This document shows, piece after piece, positions 21,506 through 32,640 of a stretch of 64,000 bases of DNA (the first letter of the stretch is position 1; each line of letters begins with the position of its first letter). Below the pieces are notes generated by a model. That model saw only the letters and a program-made list of their open reading frames with translations, did no database searches and had not been told where the DNA came from. The translations under genes were made by a program, and so were the position numbers. The stretch comes from Prorocentrum cordatum (taxonomy: Eukaryota > Sar > Dinophyceae > Prorocentrales > Prorocentraceae), in the NCBI GenBank assembly GCA_963575745.1, contig CAUYUJ010012158.1, positions 53,501-117,500 on the forward strand. Reading direction: 5' to 3'.

Positions 21506-22400
21506 CCTGCGTGCGCCCACTCTGAATTCACCCACAGAAGAGGTTCATCATGGACCGATATTCACGCTGCCAGAGGTGAATCCATCGGGGGCACCTGCAG
21601 ATGGCTCTGGCGGGTGCAGACCCAGAGCGCGGATGCGTCGGGCACCGCACCCAGTGGCGCAGCGCCGAACGATGGGCTCTTCGCCAACGACCCATGGCGC
21701 AATCAGGCGCAGCAGCTGCCGATGCCCGCGGGGCAACCTGCTGTATTTGCGCCTATGAGTGGGCTCACAACTCCGTTTGGTGTTCCACAGGGTGCTGGTA
21801 TCACTACCAGCTCACAGGCCAGACTCCAGAGTTTGAGGATGGACCCACAGCTCCACCAGGCCTTACAGGCTACATCACCTTTGCACCCCCACGTGCTGCA
21901 GCACCACAAACTGCGCCGACGTGGCAGCCAGGGTTCATGGACTAGTACGGCAACACGAGGCCCACGGCAAGGGGTGCCCAGAGGGCTGACAGCATGCTGG
22001 GACAGCAGCAGCGGATGCACAGACAGATGCAGGAGGCTATGGAGAGCATGCGGCGAGATGGCATTGACCTGCCAAATGCAGATTTGACTCCACCCTGGGA
22101 GTCTGTGCCTGACGCAAATCCGTCGCCGAGCCATCCGAACTGGTATGGATGCATACTGCGTTCTTCAGCCACCCAATTAATGACCCGACAGTGGCCAATG
22201 GCCAGTGGCACGACATATCGATTCGGCTACGTTCCCTGACTATTATGCGCAGACGACAGGGGTGCCTCGGGTCGGAAGTCAACCCGGAAGCCCGTGCGTC
22301 AGGGCGGCATCGGACGACCTTTGCAGGTCTCAGCTCACAATGGGAGCGGGGTTCGAGGCTGGCATTCCCGGCCAGGTGCCGCACTGCGGGTACCTGCAAT
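21506..22400 (+). pseudogene. decayed gag/linker region between the two RING ORF copies
   Basis: Plus frames carry protein-like but broken pieces: PAGQPAVFAPMSGLTTPF (21724 on), RMHRQMQEAMESMRRDGID (22015 on) and SDDLCRSQLTMGAGFEAG (22312 on). The amphipathic Gln/Met helix resembles the coiled-coil part of a gag or nucleocapsid. Homology to the duplicated ORF resumes abruptly at 22403. Confidence 0.45.
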
Positions 22401-22402
22401 GA

Positions 22403-23505
22403 ATGGACCAAGATGCTACTCCGCGCGGTCCAGAGTTGACGTTGCCTGCGTCGCTGGGGGAGTTGCGGCCTGAAATATTGGCCATGCATGAGGCGCAGCA
22501 GGCAGATCTCTCAGCGCGGCGCGTGCGCCAGCAGCGCAATCAGGCTCAGCGAGTGCGCGATCTGATGGATCGCGCGTGGCAGCCCGCAGTGGCTCTCTCA
22601 GCGCTGCTCGCTATGGGGCCCGATGCCGCGGGGGCACCTGCTGCTATGCCTGCGAGCCCTGCAGCCTTGCCGAGACGCTATGCAGTGGGCGAGGCCACAT
22701 TCGAGCGGCAATTGCGCACCAGGCCATCAGCTACGCCACCGATCATCAATGACGGTGACTTCACGAAATGTGCTATTTGTCCGGAGGAGTCTGCATGCCG
22801 CGACGAGGCATTGAGACCCCAGCGCGGCCACATCTTTCACGCAATTTGTTGGCACATGTGGGCCGACAGCTGGAGGGTGCCCCCAACGAAGCGCCGTGCG
22901 CTGTTCGCCGAGGCGTGGGACTAATCGCAGCTGACTTTCACTGCGCCCTCGCGGGTGAGCAAACTGCGGAGCACCGACGCGAGGAAATACTCCGCGGTGC
23001 CAGTGAACTCAGGGACCTTCGTGAAGAGTTAAGTCGGATCACGGCCATGATGGCCGGGCCCACAGCGCCAGCGGGGGCGCCTGCGACATCTGCGGGGCAA
23101 CCTGCTGCACCGCCATGCCCGCGGCCAAACCCAGCAGCAGCGATGCCAACTGCAGACGAGCAGATGCCGCTGATAGCTGAGCCAGCTGCCTCCGCAGGGA
23201 CACCTGCTACAACGACGCCCGCGGGGTTGCCTGCGCATGAAGCATGGCTCAGGTACATGGAAAGAGCTAACGCGCCATGCGGCAGAACGCGGGGTAACCC
23301 GCTACGCTCGCGCCAGACTGACAGCCCAGTCTGCGCGCGCAGTGGCGCCAGCGCCATGTCCGAGCGCGACGTGCTGCAGACGGTGCTGATGGCCAACGCG
23401 GATGGCCAAATCGCAATGCGCGCCGACGAGGACATTTGTGAGAACATCCAACTGGCGCAGCAGTGCCCCCTCCGATCTGATGACAAACTCTTCTGGTTGG
23501 AATAG
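22403..23505 (+). pseudogene. RING-type zinc ORF, copy 2, with 13-nt deletion and Ala/Pro-rich continuation
   Basis: The first ~550 bases repeat 20942-21500 at an offset of 1461 with only scattered substitutions. The zinc cluster reads CAICPEES then GHIFHAICW. Relative to copy 1, about 13 bases are missing after the Trp codon (near 22853), so this frame ends at 22924 while the original frame continues to 23505. That continuation has a helical EEILRGASELRDLREELSR, then an Ala/Pro linker containing AGAPA, AGQPA, AGTPA and AGLPA pentapeptides. Confidence 0.5.
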
Positions 23506-23620
23506 CCAGTCATATCCAATCACAGAGGGGGGAATTGGTCGTGCATGAGCACATGTAACATTCTGGCGAGGAGCCAGTGGGTATTGGATCAAAGGCGCCT
23601 CAGGGGCACATGGCACAACT

Positions 23621-24115
23621 GTGTCCACTGTGCAGGGTATATTCGGTGATCGTTACGAGTTAGTCCTAGCAGCAAACAGCGGGCCCATGATTGATATAAT
23701 GTTGAATATATTGTTGGACACCGCTAGCAGCATAAACATTATTGGTTTGAATTCTCAGACATCAGAGCGAGCTTCACGATACCATTGTCAGGATATCAAG
23801 GTATTGAGCCTGAGCAGACCACCTGTGCGTGACCGGAGTGGGCGCTGGAGCCGCAGTGCGCAGGACATCGGGGCATTGCAGGATTGCCTGAGCATATGGG
23901 GGCCTCCTGCGGGGAAACCTGCCATCGCCGAGCTGGACACCTATTCAGCCAACGTGGCCGAGGGGTCCGGCGAGAACTTGCCTGCAATCCTGGGCCTGAG
24001 GAGCATGGCAAACATGCGGGCCATCCGGATCTTTGAGAATGGCAATGGAAAGATGGTCATCACAGGCACGGACATGTGCGGGCTCCTCCCTGGTAGTGGC
24101 GCGAGAACATTTTAG
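23621..24115 (+). pseudogene. aspartic protease fragment of the large Copia element
   Basis: LLDTASSINIIG (Asp codon at 23716) is the active-site region of a retropepsin, with DTAS instead of the usual DTG/DSG. LPAILGLRSM further on fits the later ILG signature. A frameshift near 24105 separates it from SKAPSGHLAIMVD in the next frame. The stretch also contains PAGKPA, one of the dispersed AGxPA motifs. Confidence 0.6.
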
Positions 24116-26708
24116 CAAAGCGCCATCAGGACACCTAGCGATCATGGTGGATGAGCATTGCGGCAACGGAGGCCGACGGAGCTACGGCCTTCACCATGCG
24201 GCCAGTCCCACATGCGAGGGGGCACCCGTGCTCATCAAGGAGACCTTGCAGACGCAGAGCCGATTGTAGGGCAACCTGCTCCAAGCAGCGCGGGGTCACC
24301 TTTTTCCCGCGGACGCCCATGCGTTTATGATGTCCCAGGGCGCCAGGGGCATCAGCCACAGCATCGACGAGGAAGCATTTTCATATGCGACCCAGTCCAT
24401 GGCGGACAACGCCCTGAAGACCTAGTGGCGAAGGAACATTGAATATAGCGGCAAGCCCGCGGTCATGGATCAGGTCTTCGCCGTGAGAAATTTGCAGGCG
24501 AACGTCTACCGGGCCATCTACGAAGAGGGCGCCAAGTGGGCGCCGCCTGACAGCCGCGCGGGGCAGCCTGCTACTGCGGGGCAACCTGCTGCGTCCAGCG
24601 GCGCTGCCGAGAGGTGTGATATCTTCGCCTCGAGCAGCGCGACGCCGATTTCACCGGGTGATTCCGCGGTTTACGGCGCGGGCATTTGGACGCCCCCTAC
24701 GCCAGAAAATGAGTGATGGGAGCAGGCGCGCGCTACGGCCGCGCGCGCATGCCTGGACAGGCCGACGGTTGAGGCGCTGTCTTCAGGGGCGGGGGCGCCA
24801 GCGTGCTTTTCCCCGGCGCCGGCTGCGCGCGCCCAGGGCAGCGGCGGGCCCGACTGCGTGGCCGCTGCAGAAAATAATCGCTCATCTCATCCATGCCATT
24901 CTCGTGCTCTCGTCCTTGAGGATCTGCGAACAGCTTGCGTTGAACTCCAAGCCCGTGGATGCACGTGCGATCGCCTCGCGCGCGCAGAGGTCGCGACCTT
25001 CGCGGGCACGCAATGCTTGGGTAGTCTACTTTCGGGGGACTATCAACTGCTATTGGTGGCGACGCCCGCTGGTGGGCATGCGCGATTGCCTGGTAAGCTG
25101 GCGGGGCCGCGCTATCAGCGGATCCAGAATCTCATAGTCAAAACTCGAGCCTTTTGCGCATGTCTATTGTGCATGCGGGGCCCCAGGCTACTTTTGGAGA
25201 TTAGGAACCATGCGCGATACTTCTGAATACCTAGGCCTGTAAGTCAGGCTAATGCGATGTTTTCATGTCGGTCTTAAGTTCGATCGCTCGAGCCGTTTGG
25301 CGAGCGGTTCGCACCTGCACGCGGCAACAACATGCGCGCGAATTCCAGTTAACCCATGGAAATGTACGCGCCGAGTTGCGGGGGAACCTGCCGAGAGAGC
25401 AGAACGCGAGATAGACTGGCACGTCCAAGGCGCCCAGAGGACGGAATAGCGGAACAAAACAGTCGCAATCATGACTGCGCGACTGATTGACCATATAGAT
25501 ACACATAAAACACATAAGAAATATAGAAGAGCTGCGGATCTCAGCGTGCACATTCGAACAGATAAAGGAGCTCAGACTTACGTCCAGTCTTTTAAGAATG
25601 GCCCTCAATAGGGCCATGTGGCACGCTGGGTAACGACATCCTGACGACAATGCTGTCATACAGGAAATCAAGGTCCAGGGTCGACCTACCTGATGCAACT
25701 AGATAGCTCCATTGCCGCGTGGAGTGACTAGCATCAGTGCTCGACCTTAGTGGCAGCCTCCGGCCCCAACTCTGCTCGCAATGAAGGGCAGCGACCACGC
25801 CCAAGGTGGGTTGCGACCGTCGATGACGATCGTCTTCCTCCCCCCTTCGATTGAGCGCGGCCGCGCGCTGCCCCCTATTCCAGAATTTCCGGCACTCACC
25901 ATGCCCGATAATGAGCAACAACAACTAGCACCACCTATTGATACCCGGATAATTCAGAAAGAAAGCAGAACAGCTGACAAAGAAACCGGCGTCAAACCGC
26001 GCAAGGCACCTGGATGTGGAGTATTATGCGTTGATGTTCCTCTGGACTCTGACGGTGATGAAGATGAGGGTCTCTTCATGACGCGACCAGCGGGGCTACT
26101 TGCGGACGCGCATGCTGATGTGTTGTCCGTTATCCCAACTTTGTATTACGGACGAAACAGCGATGTAGACGAGCTGATTCTATGCAGAGCCAGCGGGTGA
26201 ATATCGCGATTCGCGCTTAGCCGAGGTTTATCTTCGTGGGGTACCCTCGAAAAACGTTCTTACGGTGACATTGGAATCGAGGAATTCCAGGATGCAGTAA
26301 TGCATCACTTGGATGTATGTTCTTAAAGGCAGTTGTCCTACAACCTAACTGCAGAACAACTGGATTACCCTCCTACTTCAACGCAAGGGTCAACTATGAC
26401 ACGTGATATCACCATCACGAGGAAGACCTTCCACGCGTCAAGTTATGTGGAAGGGTCGCCATGCGTCAAGACGATATCCGACGGTTCTACCTGCTTGAAC
26501 AACCAGTGGTTACTCAGGTGGCTGAGCGCGACACTAGCTGAGCGCGAGGGCACTCGCAAGGTCAGCAGAGACCACTGCACCACGGGACTTCGTGACTCCC
26601 ATAGTGGACTCAGGCTAATACGTAAACCTATTGAAATAATGGCCGACCGCCGTTCCCTACTGACACCCTTTAAACAACACGCGGTTTAGTGGCCATCACC
26701 AACGTGCC
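24116..26708 (+). pseudogene. decayed linker between protease and integrase
   Basis: Heavily broken coding DNA. The best piece is 25945-26230, reading DSDGDEDEGLF then ADAHADVLSVIPTLYYGR and LAEVYLRGVPSKN across a short gap, which looks like one domain. RAGQPATAGQPA lies at 24555-24590. No domain with known function is recognised here. Confidence 0.4.
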
Positions 26709-27908
26709 TTGGTCTGCAACTCGAAATTGGCCAAGGCAGCGCAGTGCGCTCCGAAGATGCAATCCCTCTTCGTTGAAGCAGTTCAAATTGCACATCACAT
26801 GTTCACAATTTACCGTGATCCCTTTCACGATCATCCGCATGCGTCATCTGTTCTGGCGACGAACGCACGCGGATTCGACTTGGATGACCCAGCGATCCTT
26901 CGACATTCTGACGGGCGTTTCGTGCAGCCACCGTCGGGGGGACGGGGGTGTCCTGCGCGTGCTGACAACGTCAACATGCACTCCCCATCGCACAGCAGCA
27001 ACCATAGACACTGTAGGTGGTACGACGAAGAGGACTGCTACTGGGGCTGTCCAAACTGCAAAAAGATGTATGGAAAGGCTGAGCTTGGTCACCTACTTAC
27101 ACCTGGCAAATGCAAAATTGCCAAACCATGGAAGCCGCATGGCAACCGCGTACAGGGACCTCCAGCCCCTGCGGAACCGGCAGCCCCATCACCTGCGGCG
27201 GCAGCTGCATCTGACGCACCACCACCTGCGGCGGCAGCTGCTTCGGGGGCACCAGCCGCCAAACAAGTTGCGCGGCTACGAGCTCCGAAACCTAGCTTCA
27301 GAGCTGGGCCGACTGCAGGCGCCAGCAGCCGCGACATTAAAGTAGGCAGGCATGCTGTTGAGCCGACTGCGGGGCAACCTGCCTCACGTGGCGCCGGCCG
27401 TTCGGACGACCGCATACGATTGCCGCAAATAGTTGCCAGATGCGGACGACAACAGGGTGACCTTGCTGCTCGTCCAAGGCTTTCAGACTGGTCAAGGTTT
27501 GACGTGCAGATCAGTCTACAGAACCTACGCGGCCTTGACCCAAGCGTGGTAATGCGCAAGTTGCGAAAGCTACATCTGCGATGGCCCCGTGCCCGGGGAC
27601 CTAAGATGAGACTCGTCTTAACCAAGGCTGGTCTGGATAGCGTTAGGGTAGACCTGATGCAGGGCGTCTGTGACGCGTGCCTCGGACGCAGGGCTTGGGA
27701 AAAGCCCGGGCAGATTATAATGTCGTCTACCGCGCGACCTGGCAAGTTCAACGATGAAGTCGAATGCGACCTTATATTCTACAAGCAGGAGCATCTGGTA
27801 TTTCACCTAATCGATCGCTGCATTCGGTGCGGTGCTGGAATCGAGGTACCAGACAAAATTATGACCAGATTTCTAGATGCGCACCATCAGTGCTGGATGC
27901 AGTTCTGA
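26709..27908 (+). pseudogene. integrase N-terminal part of the large Copia element
   Basis: A 399-residue open frame. An N-terminal Cys/His-containing segment (CYWGCPNCKKMYGKAELGH) is followed by an Ala/Pro linker, then the integrase zinc module (KLHLRW ... VCDAC) and the first catalytic Asp in EVECDLIFYKQEHLVFHLID. The frame stops at 27906 shortly after CWMQF. The second Asp and the Glu region are degraded by stops and shifts until 28125. Confidence 0.65.
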
Positions 27909-28124
27909 CCTGCCACAGTATTATACTCTGCCAGAGAGGCCATTCTCAATAATGGCACCGCATAGGAAGCCCTTAAGGCAGAGGGCACTTTCTAAGGATA
28001 CGTGGGCGTGGACAACACGCTACCACCAACGAAGCCATAAGTGGCATACTACGACACCTACTTCACGTCCAGGAGGCTGAATTCAATAGGTTAGACATAC
28101 ATACCACTTGTGTTTGCCTGACGA

Positions 28125-29187
28125 TTGCATGAGGCTCTGCTCGCCGCCAAAGCGTTTACCTTCTGCGAGGAGGCATCTCCATATAACGCGCTGTTTGGCC
28201 GACCTGCAATTTTACCAGACCTGCCTGTTCTAGATCGCGAACAACAGACGGGGGCATCTGATCATGCCCAGGAATGGACTATCCGCCAGGTAAGCATTGA
28301 GGCTATTGAACAGCCACTGCAACAGCACAAACAAGCCGTGCACTTCGGACCAAGACGACCATCGGCGGTCAGCATTATAATTACCAAGGAGATCTAGCTG
28401 ACTACCATCGCCCCACAACTACGAAGGACGACTGCGGCGGCTGGAAAGGACCTTTCCCGGTCGTGCGGAACGATCCTGACTGGGGTCAAGTTATCGTAAG
28501 ATTTGGGAACCGCGATGTGCAAGTCCAGCGCGGTGATGCAGGACACTCGCTGTACATTGAGGCTCTGATCACTCGAGAGATTGGCTCGGACAGCGCAGTG
28601 TGACTGACTTCGTTGGCATTCGTGGCCAGTCTACCTGCGGGGGGACCTGTTATGACCTCCGGATACCTCCAAACCAAAAGGGGGGTGCTCCAGAGATGAT
28701 GAGTGCGAGCCGTTTCTCTCCAAAGGTACACTCAGCTCTTCAGTGCCTCATCGGGAACTCTTTCCGCGCCGAAAACGTGGTTATTGCTGGGTTAGCTATG
28801 GGCGTTCATCAGCTACCTGCGGTAACGTATGCTGACAGTTGTACGCTGGTGCATTACGATACCGACGTGAAACCAGGCTTCCATTATTATGAAGCTGAAG
28901 GCATTGCATTAAACATTGGAGACATAACCGGATCGGCACACTCAAGAATCATCCAGTGCCTGAAGTCCACCAAACCTCACGCGGGCTTCGATCAAGATAT
29001 GACGAAAATCGAAGAAGTGGCCGACATGGCAGCGCAAGGCAGCGATGCCAGGGAGGCCCCAGAAGCCGAGCTATCACAGGAACGCGGCCTGCTCCGCGCC
29101 ATCAATGGGGAATCAGGGGCGGACCTCGAGGCGCACATTTTGGAAGTGCGGTATGCAGAACTACAGGGCGAATGGGAACTACGGTAG
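28125..29187 (+). pseudogene. integrase C-terminal part and downstream linker
   Basis: MHEALLAAKAFTFCEEASPYN followed by ALFGRPAILPDLPVLD is the typical region after the integrase core, where the conserved YNALFGR box occurs. The frame stops at 28395; continuation is in other frames. From 28600 a second frame reads ENVVIAGLAMGVHQLPAVTY and FHYYEAEGIALNIGDITGSA, a linker region of unknown role. A degenerate AGxPA motif lies at 28636-28651. Confidence 0.55.
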
Positions 29188-29406
29188 ATTATTCCAATCG
29201 AAGAACTCTGTGCTGTACCCACACATATGATCTCTGGTAACAGCGCGCTGGTCACAGTAGCTGAAGAACAGCGTGGGCGCCTGCCTACGCGGGGTAGCCC
29301 ACAGGACATTGACGCGATTTAGACATATCATGTCCTATTGTTCCGCGGGCGAAGATGACAGCTACGGATTGGACATCCCACGAGCATGGGCAATAAGTGG
29401 CAATAA

Positions 29407-30064
29407 GTGTTTACCACCGGGCGAGTATATGTGACCGCTGCAGCTAGACGAGCTGTAGTCGCCAAGGGGGGCGGCCTGCTCACGAAGGCAGATACTCCGG
29501 CGAATTCAGTCAAGGTCTCGAAGGCCCTGTATACTGAACTCAAGACATGGCTTGACCACGCGTGCTTCAATATGCAAGATATATCAAAGGCGTCACGCAT
29601 CATGACCTCGAGATACGCGTATATATATATATATAGATGAAAAGCCGCCAAGAACGAACTGGGAGAGATGGGGGCCTCGAAGCCTGCGGGGTAGAAACCT
29701 TGGGAGCGGCGCGGCGGCCCCCCAGGATTCGAGCTTTAGGACGTGTCAAGACATTGTTTGCAGCGCCTTAATTAAGCCAGGCGCAGGCGCCAAAGATGCG
29801 CGAAGAGCCACTTCGCTGAAGCTCATGAAGAACACGAGAGGCTTGGGACTCATACCCACATCTTACGACGAAGAGTTCGAGGCGAGCCCTGATCTTCCGA
29901 CTGCCGAGCGCGTCGATGATATCAACGTGGCCGGCGCCAAGGACACCGCCGACATGTGCGCCAGGCGCGTTGAGGAAGCTGTTGGAACGCGTAGGCTCAA
30001 CGAGCACGCGTGCGCCAACTGTGCCGTGAGATACGCTAAGGGCAGCGACGGCCATGTTACATAG
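29407..30064 (+). pseudogene. reverse transcriptase fragments of the large Copia element
   Basis: SKALYTELKTWLDHACFNMQD (29512 on) is the N-terminal start of a Copia RT. It is interrupted by a short AT repeat near 29620-29638. The palm reappears in another frame at 29822 with GLGLIPTSYDEEFEASPDL and RVDDINVAG, the latter holding the xVDD catalytic pair. Much of the core RT is deleted or scrambled between the two. Confidence 0.6.
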
Positions 30065-30130
30065 AACTTGACCAAGACGAATACATAGAACAGCCCCGTC
30101 CCATCCAGCATTGCGAATTTTCGGGCTCAG

Positions 30131-30985
30131 ATGTTGGGGCTAAGGCGTCGAGGATGGTCACTGATATGTGTGTCTGTTTCCTGGGCGCTCTGGCTTGCGC
30201 CCTTTATCACGCGCGCGTGGTTAATTGTATATGTTGTACCACTGCAGCGCGTCGAAGAACCGACCAATCTGCAAGTGCGACGACTTGGCGCGATTTCAAG
30301 GAAACTGCAGGCCTGCCCTAATAAGATCTTCTATCAAGCGATGACACCAACGGGCGGGGTCGATCTGCATGGCGACTCTGGTTGCGGTCGCCTGAACGGC
30401 GATGGCGATGACGAAGTCAAAGACTATGGCATTCGCGGGGCAAGCCTGCCAAGGCGTGGACGCACGCATGCTGGCAAGCCCGACGTCCATCTTGTCGACG
30501 CGCACTGCAAGTCTCATCGCTTGCAGGTCCGTTCGAACTACGCAGCGGAAGCATCAGCAGCAACCCGCAATTTGGAGGACTGCCATCCCAGGATGTCACG
30601 CTCCACGAACTCCGCGCAGGGCCGCTGACACCCACCCAACCGAAGGATACACGTTTGATGGGCGGCCTGAGCATTGAGGTCGTTTTGACCATTGCTGCAG
30701 AATCCGTCTTAAAATGTTTGTCAAGCAGAGACCTGAAGAAGCCGACTGAATGTACGCTTTTGGGGCACATTAGGATACGGCAAATGATGGAGCGAGGTGT
30801 CGTGCACTGTGTGCGCAATGGTTTGACACTCACGATATGACTGCGGATGGCCACGCCAAGAGGAGCATCGACAGAGACATGCTTTTACAAGTCATGAGAG
30901 GACTGCAATCGTTCAAGCACGACTTGAAACGACACACTCCCTACAAGGCGGGCCTGACGAAACCGTCATATCCGCCTGAGGAGTA
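30131..30985 (+). pseudogene. RT connection and RNase H of the large Copia element
   Basis: ITRAWLIVYVVPLQRVEEPTN continues the RT. RNase H begins at HGDSGCGRL, near 30370, and AEASAATRNLEDC carries the Glu motif. A stop at 30626 and a frame change separate it from GGLSIEVVLTIAAESVLKCL and LKKPTECTLLGHIRIRQMMERG (30660-30800) and the last piece RHTPYKAGLTKPSYPPEE ending at 30987. The order and closeness to the 3' LTR fix its identity. Confidence 0.6.
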
Positions 30986-31088
30986 GTAAGCTGCGGGGTA
31001 ATTTGCCTGCGAGGTAACTTGCCAGCGGGGTAACTTTCCTGCGAGGTAACCTGTAGGGTAACTTGCCTGCGGGTTAACCTGCCTAGAC
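30985..31088 (+). repeat. 17-bp tandem array (TGCGAGGTAACTTGCC-type)
   Basis: Six imperfect units of TGCGGGGTAACTTGCC placed immediately after the pol stop. The unit is a variant of the dispersed TGCGGGGCAACCTGC motif that encodes AGQPA elsewhere in this element. Confidence 0.75.
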
Positions 31089-31177
31089 TGAGCCCGCCGG
31101 CTGTTGCCTACCAGGTGTATTATAGCTGTATGGCCGACTAAAGCCTGTAGCGGACTCACGCTTCGCCTACTCCCCCC

Positions 31178-31210
31178 CGATTTAAAAAAAAAGGAAGGGC
31201 AGAGGCGAGA
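31178..31210 (+). promoter_or_regulatory. polypurine tract candidate
   Basis: An A9 run followed by GGAAGGGCAGAGGCGAGA lies just before TGTATCGAG of the 3' LTR, where the plus-strand primer of an LTR element is expected. A related purine stretch also precedes the 5' LTR, so part of it may belong to the repeat itself. Confidence 0.45.
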
Positions 31211-31453
31211 TGTATCGAGCGCTTGTCCGCGGCAGTTTCGGCCCAGTGACCGGCCACCTATTTGGCTGTGCCTGTCTGACGCGCACTACCATACATCCAG
31301 AAAGAAAGGCATCGTTTTTACTCTTGGAATGTTTCGCCGCTCTCGCGGTTCCCTCCTACTCCTGGGACTATCGTTGATACGGTACAACAGCGTTGGACGT
31401 ATGCTTCGGCTTGGGCGAAGCATCTGGTTGGGCCCCCCGACCATCTTCAAACT
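31193..31453 (+). repeat. 3' LTR of the large Copia element
   Basis: 261 bases matching 16591-16851. The internal hairpin at 31401-31423 keeps its arms (ATGCTTCG / CGAAGCAT), with changes in the middle. Confidence 0.72.
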
Positions 31454-32534
31454 GTACGACCAATGTCGTTTCGTCGCTCAGGCCGATACCGCCCACCTGA
31501 GTGAATCTTCACCGCGCGTTGTCCCTCACTTCGGCAGCTCCCGCGCGCCCCTTCAACCCCGTCGGCGGGTACCGCCTGTCGTCGCCGCCGCTGCCGCCGC
31601 CGTTGCCTCTCTGCGAGCGCCGCCGTCGTCTTCGCCGGCATCGCCGCTGCCGCCTCCGCCACCGCCGACGCCGCCGTCGTCGTTGTCGTCGCCGCCGCCG
31701 TCGTCGTTTCGTCGTTGTCGTCGTCTTCGTCGTCACCTTCGTCACCGTCGTCACCGTTGCCACCGTCGTCAACGTCAGCGTGGACGTCAACATCAGCGTC
31801 AGCATCGAGTCGAACAGCGTCGTTGTCTTCCTCGTCGTAGGACGGGGAGGAGATTGAAGACGTGGTGTGGGGGGGGTATGATGGGGACTGGTTCAAACCC
31901 GCGCTGCCCCATCGATGCTGCGGACCTCTCGTCTCGCACGCCCGTTTCAAAACGGGACGCGCGTTTTTGAAAACGAACTTCCAGCGGGCTTGCTCTTCAG
32001 GCAGGAGCTTCGTTTTAAAGTCGCCTTTCCTATTCGGAACCGCAAACATTGCGAAGAGGTAGGGTCATTCAGTTCAAGGAAGTGTACCGTGCAGTATTGA
32101 CTTTCGATAGCTATCGCTTGCTGTCCTCTTGCTAGCTTTGCTTGTTTCTCTTCCCGGCTACCCCTGTTTCTTGCCCTCCCCGTCTTGCCCGCCCTTTATA
32201 TTATGGCCCTCCTTTCCGCTTTCGTTCATTCTTCTCGTCCACGTTCTTGCGATACCAGACTGCCAGTGTTGTGTGCGTTTTACTTAGGCTTTTGCGAAAG
32301 AAAGAAAGAAATTCAAGGAAGTGTGTGGTGAGAGCCCTGGCTTGAAGCTGGGAAAAGAGGGAGACTGGAGCCAACCCTTTCACTCTTTCCAGCCTGGCCA
32401 GTTTCCGTTCAGTTTTTTCAGCCCCTGCGACCTCATCCCAACCGTATTTGGCTGCATTTATCCTCTTCTAGTTGTTGTTCCAGGCCTTGCCACTCCCACT
32501 TTCACGGGAGTTTCAGATTATTGTTTCAGTTCTT
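31454..32534. other. no supported gene; GCC/CGT triplet tract
   Basis: Contains a degenerate CGT/CGC triplet tract at about 31568-31846 (artefact Arg/Ser/Thr frames) and then AT-balanced non-coding sequence up to the RCC1-like gene. A GAAA-type short run lies at 32298-32311. Confidence 0.45.
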
Positions 32535-32554
32535 CTGTAGGATTTTGGCCCATC
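32535..32554 (+). other. candidate DinoSL relic upstream of the RCC1-like gene
   Basis: CTGTAGGATTTTGGCCCATC aligns with the DinoSL (which ends CCATTTTGGCTCAAG) at about 15 of 21 positions with one gap, including GTAG and ATTTTGGC. It lies 86 bases before the ATG at 32641. One such match could be chance. Confidence 0.35.
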
Positions 32555-32640
32555 TGCCCAAACGGTGTCGAACTGAGTTCTCGCCCCCGAGGAGCGAGTA
32601 GGCCCGGGAGCAGGCGGCTGTCCCGAGGACGCTCTTGCGG

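Larger units (their letters stand above)
16591..31453 (+). mobile_element. large decayed Copia-order LTR retrotransposon, ~14.9 kb
   Basis: Bounded by two same-orientation 261-base repeats (16591-16851 and 31193-31453), roughly 80% alike by eye. A primer-binding-like site follows the first, and a purine-rich tract precedes the second. Inside, plus-strand remnants appear in the order gag, RING-type ORF, aspartic protease, integrase, RT, RNase H, which is the Ty1/Copia order. All coding parts carry frameshifts or stops. A ~2.8-kb unrelated segment interrupts gag, and a 0.55-kb piece is duplicated. Exact ends and target-site duplication could not be determined because the homology starts about 18 bases before the TG that would normally open the LTR. 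Confidence 0.75.

Noticed and set aside
22340-22375. Second GTTCGAGG T-arm-like word
   Set aside because: Lies within decayed gag coding sequence; no cloverleaf.
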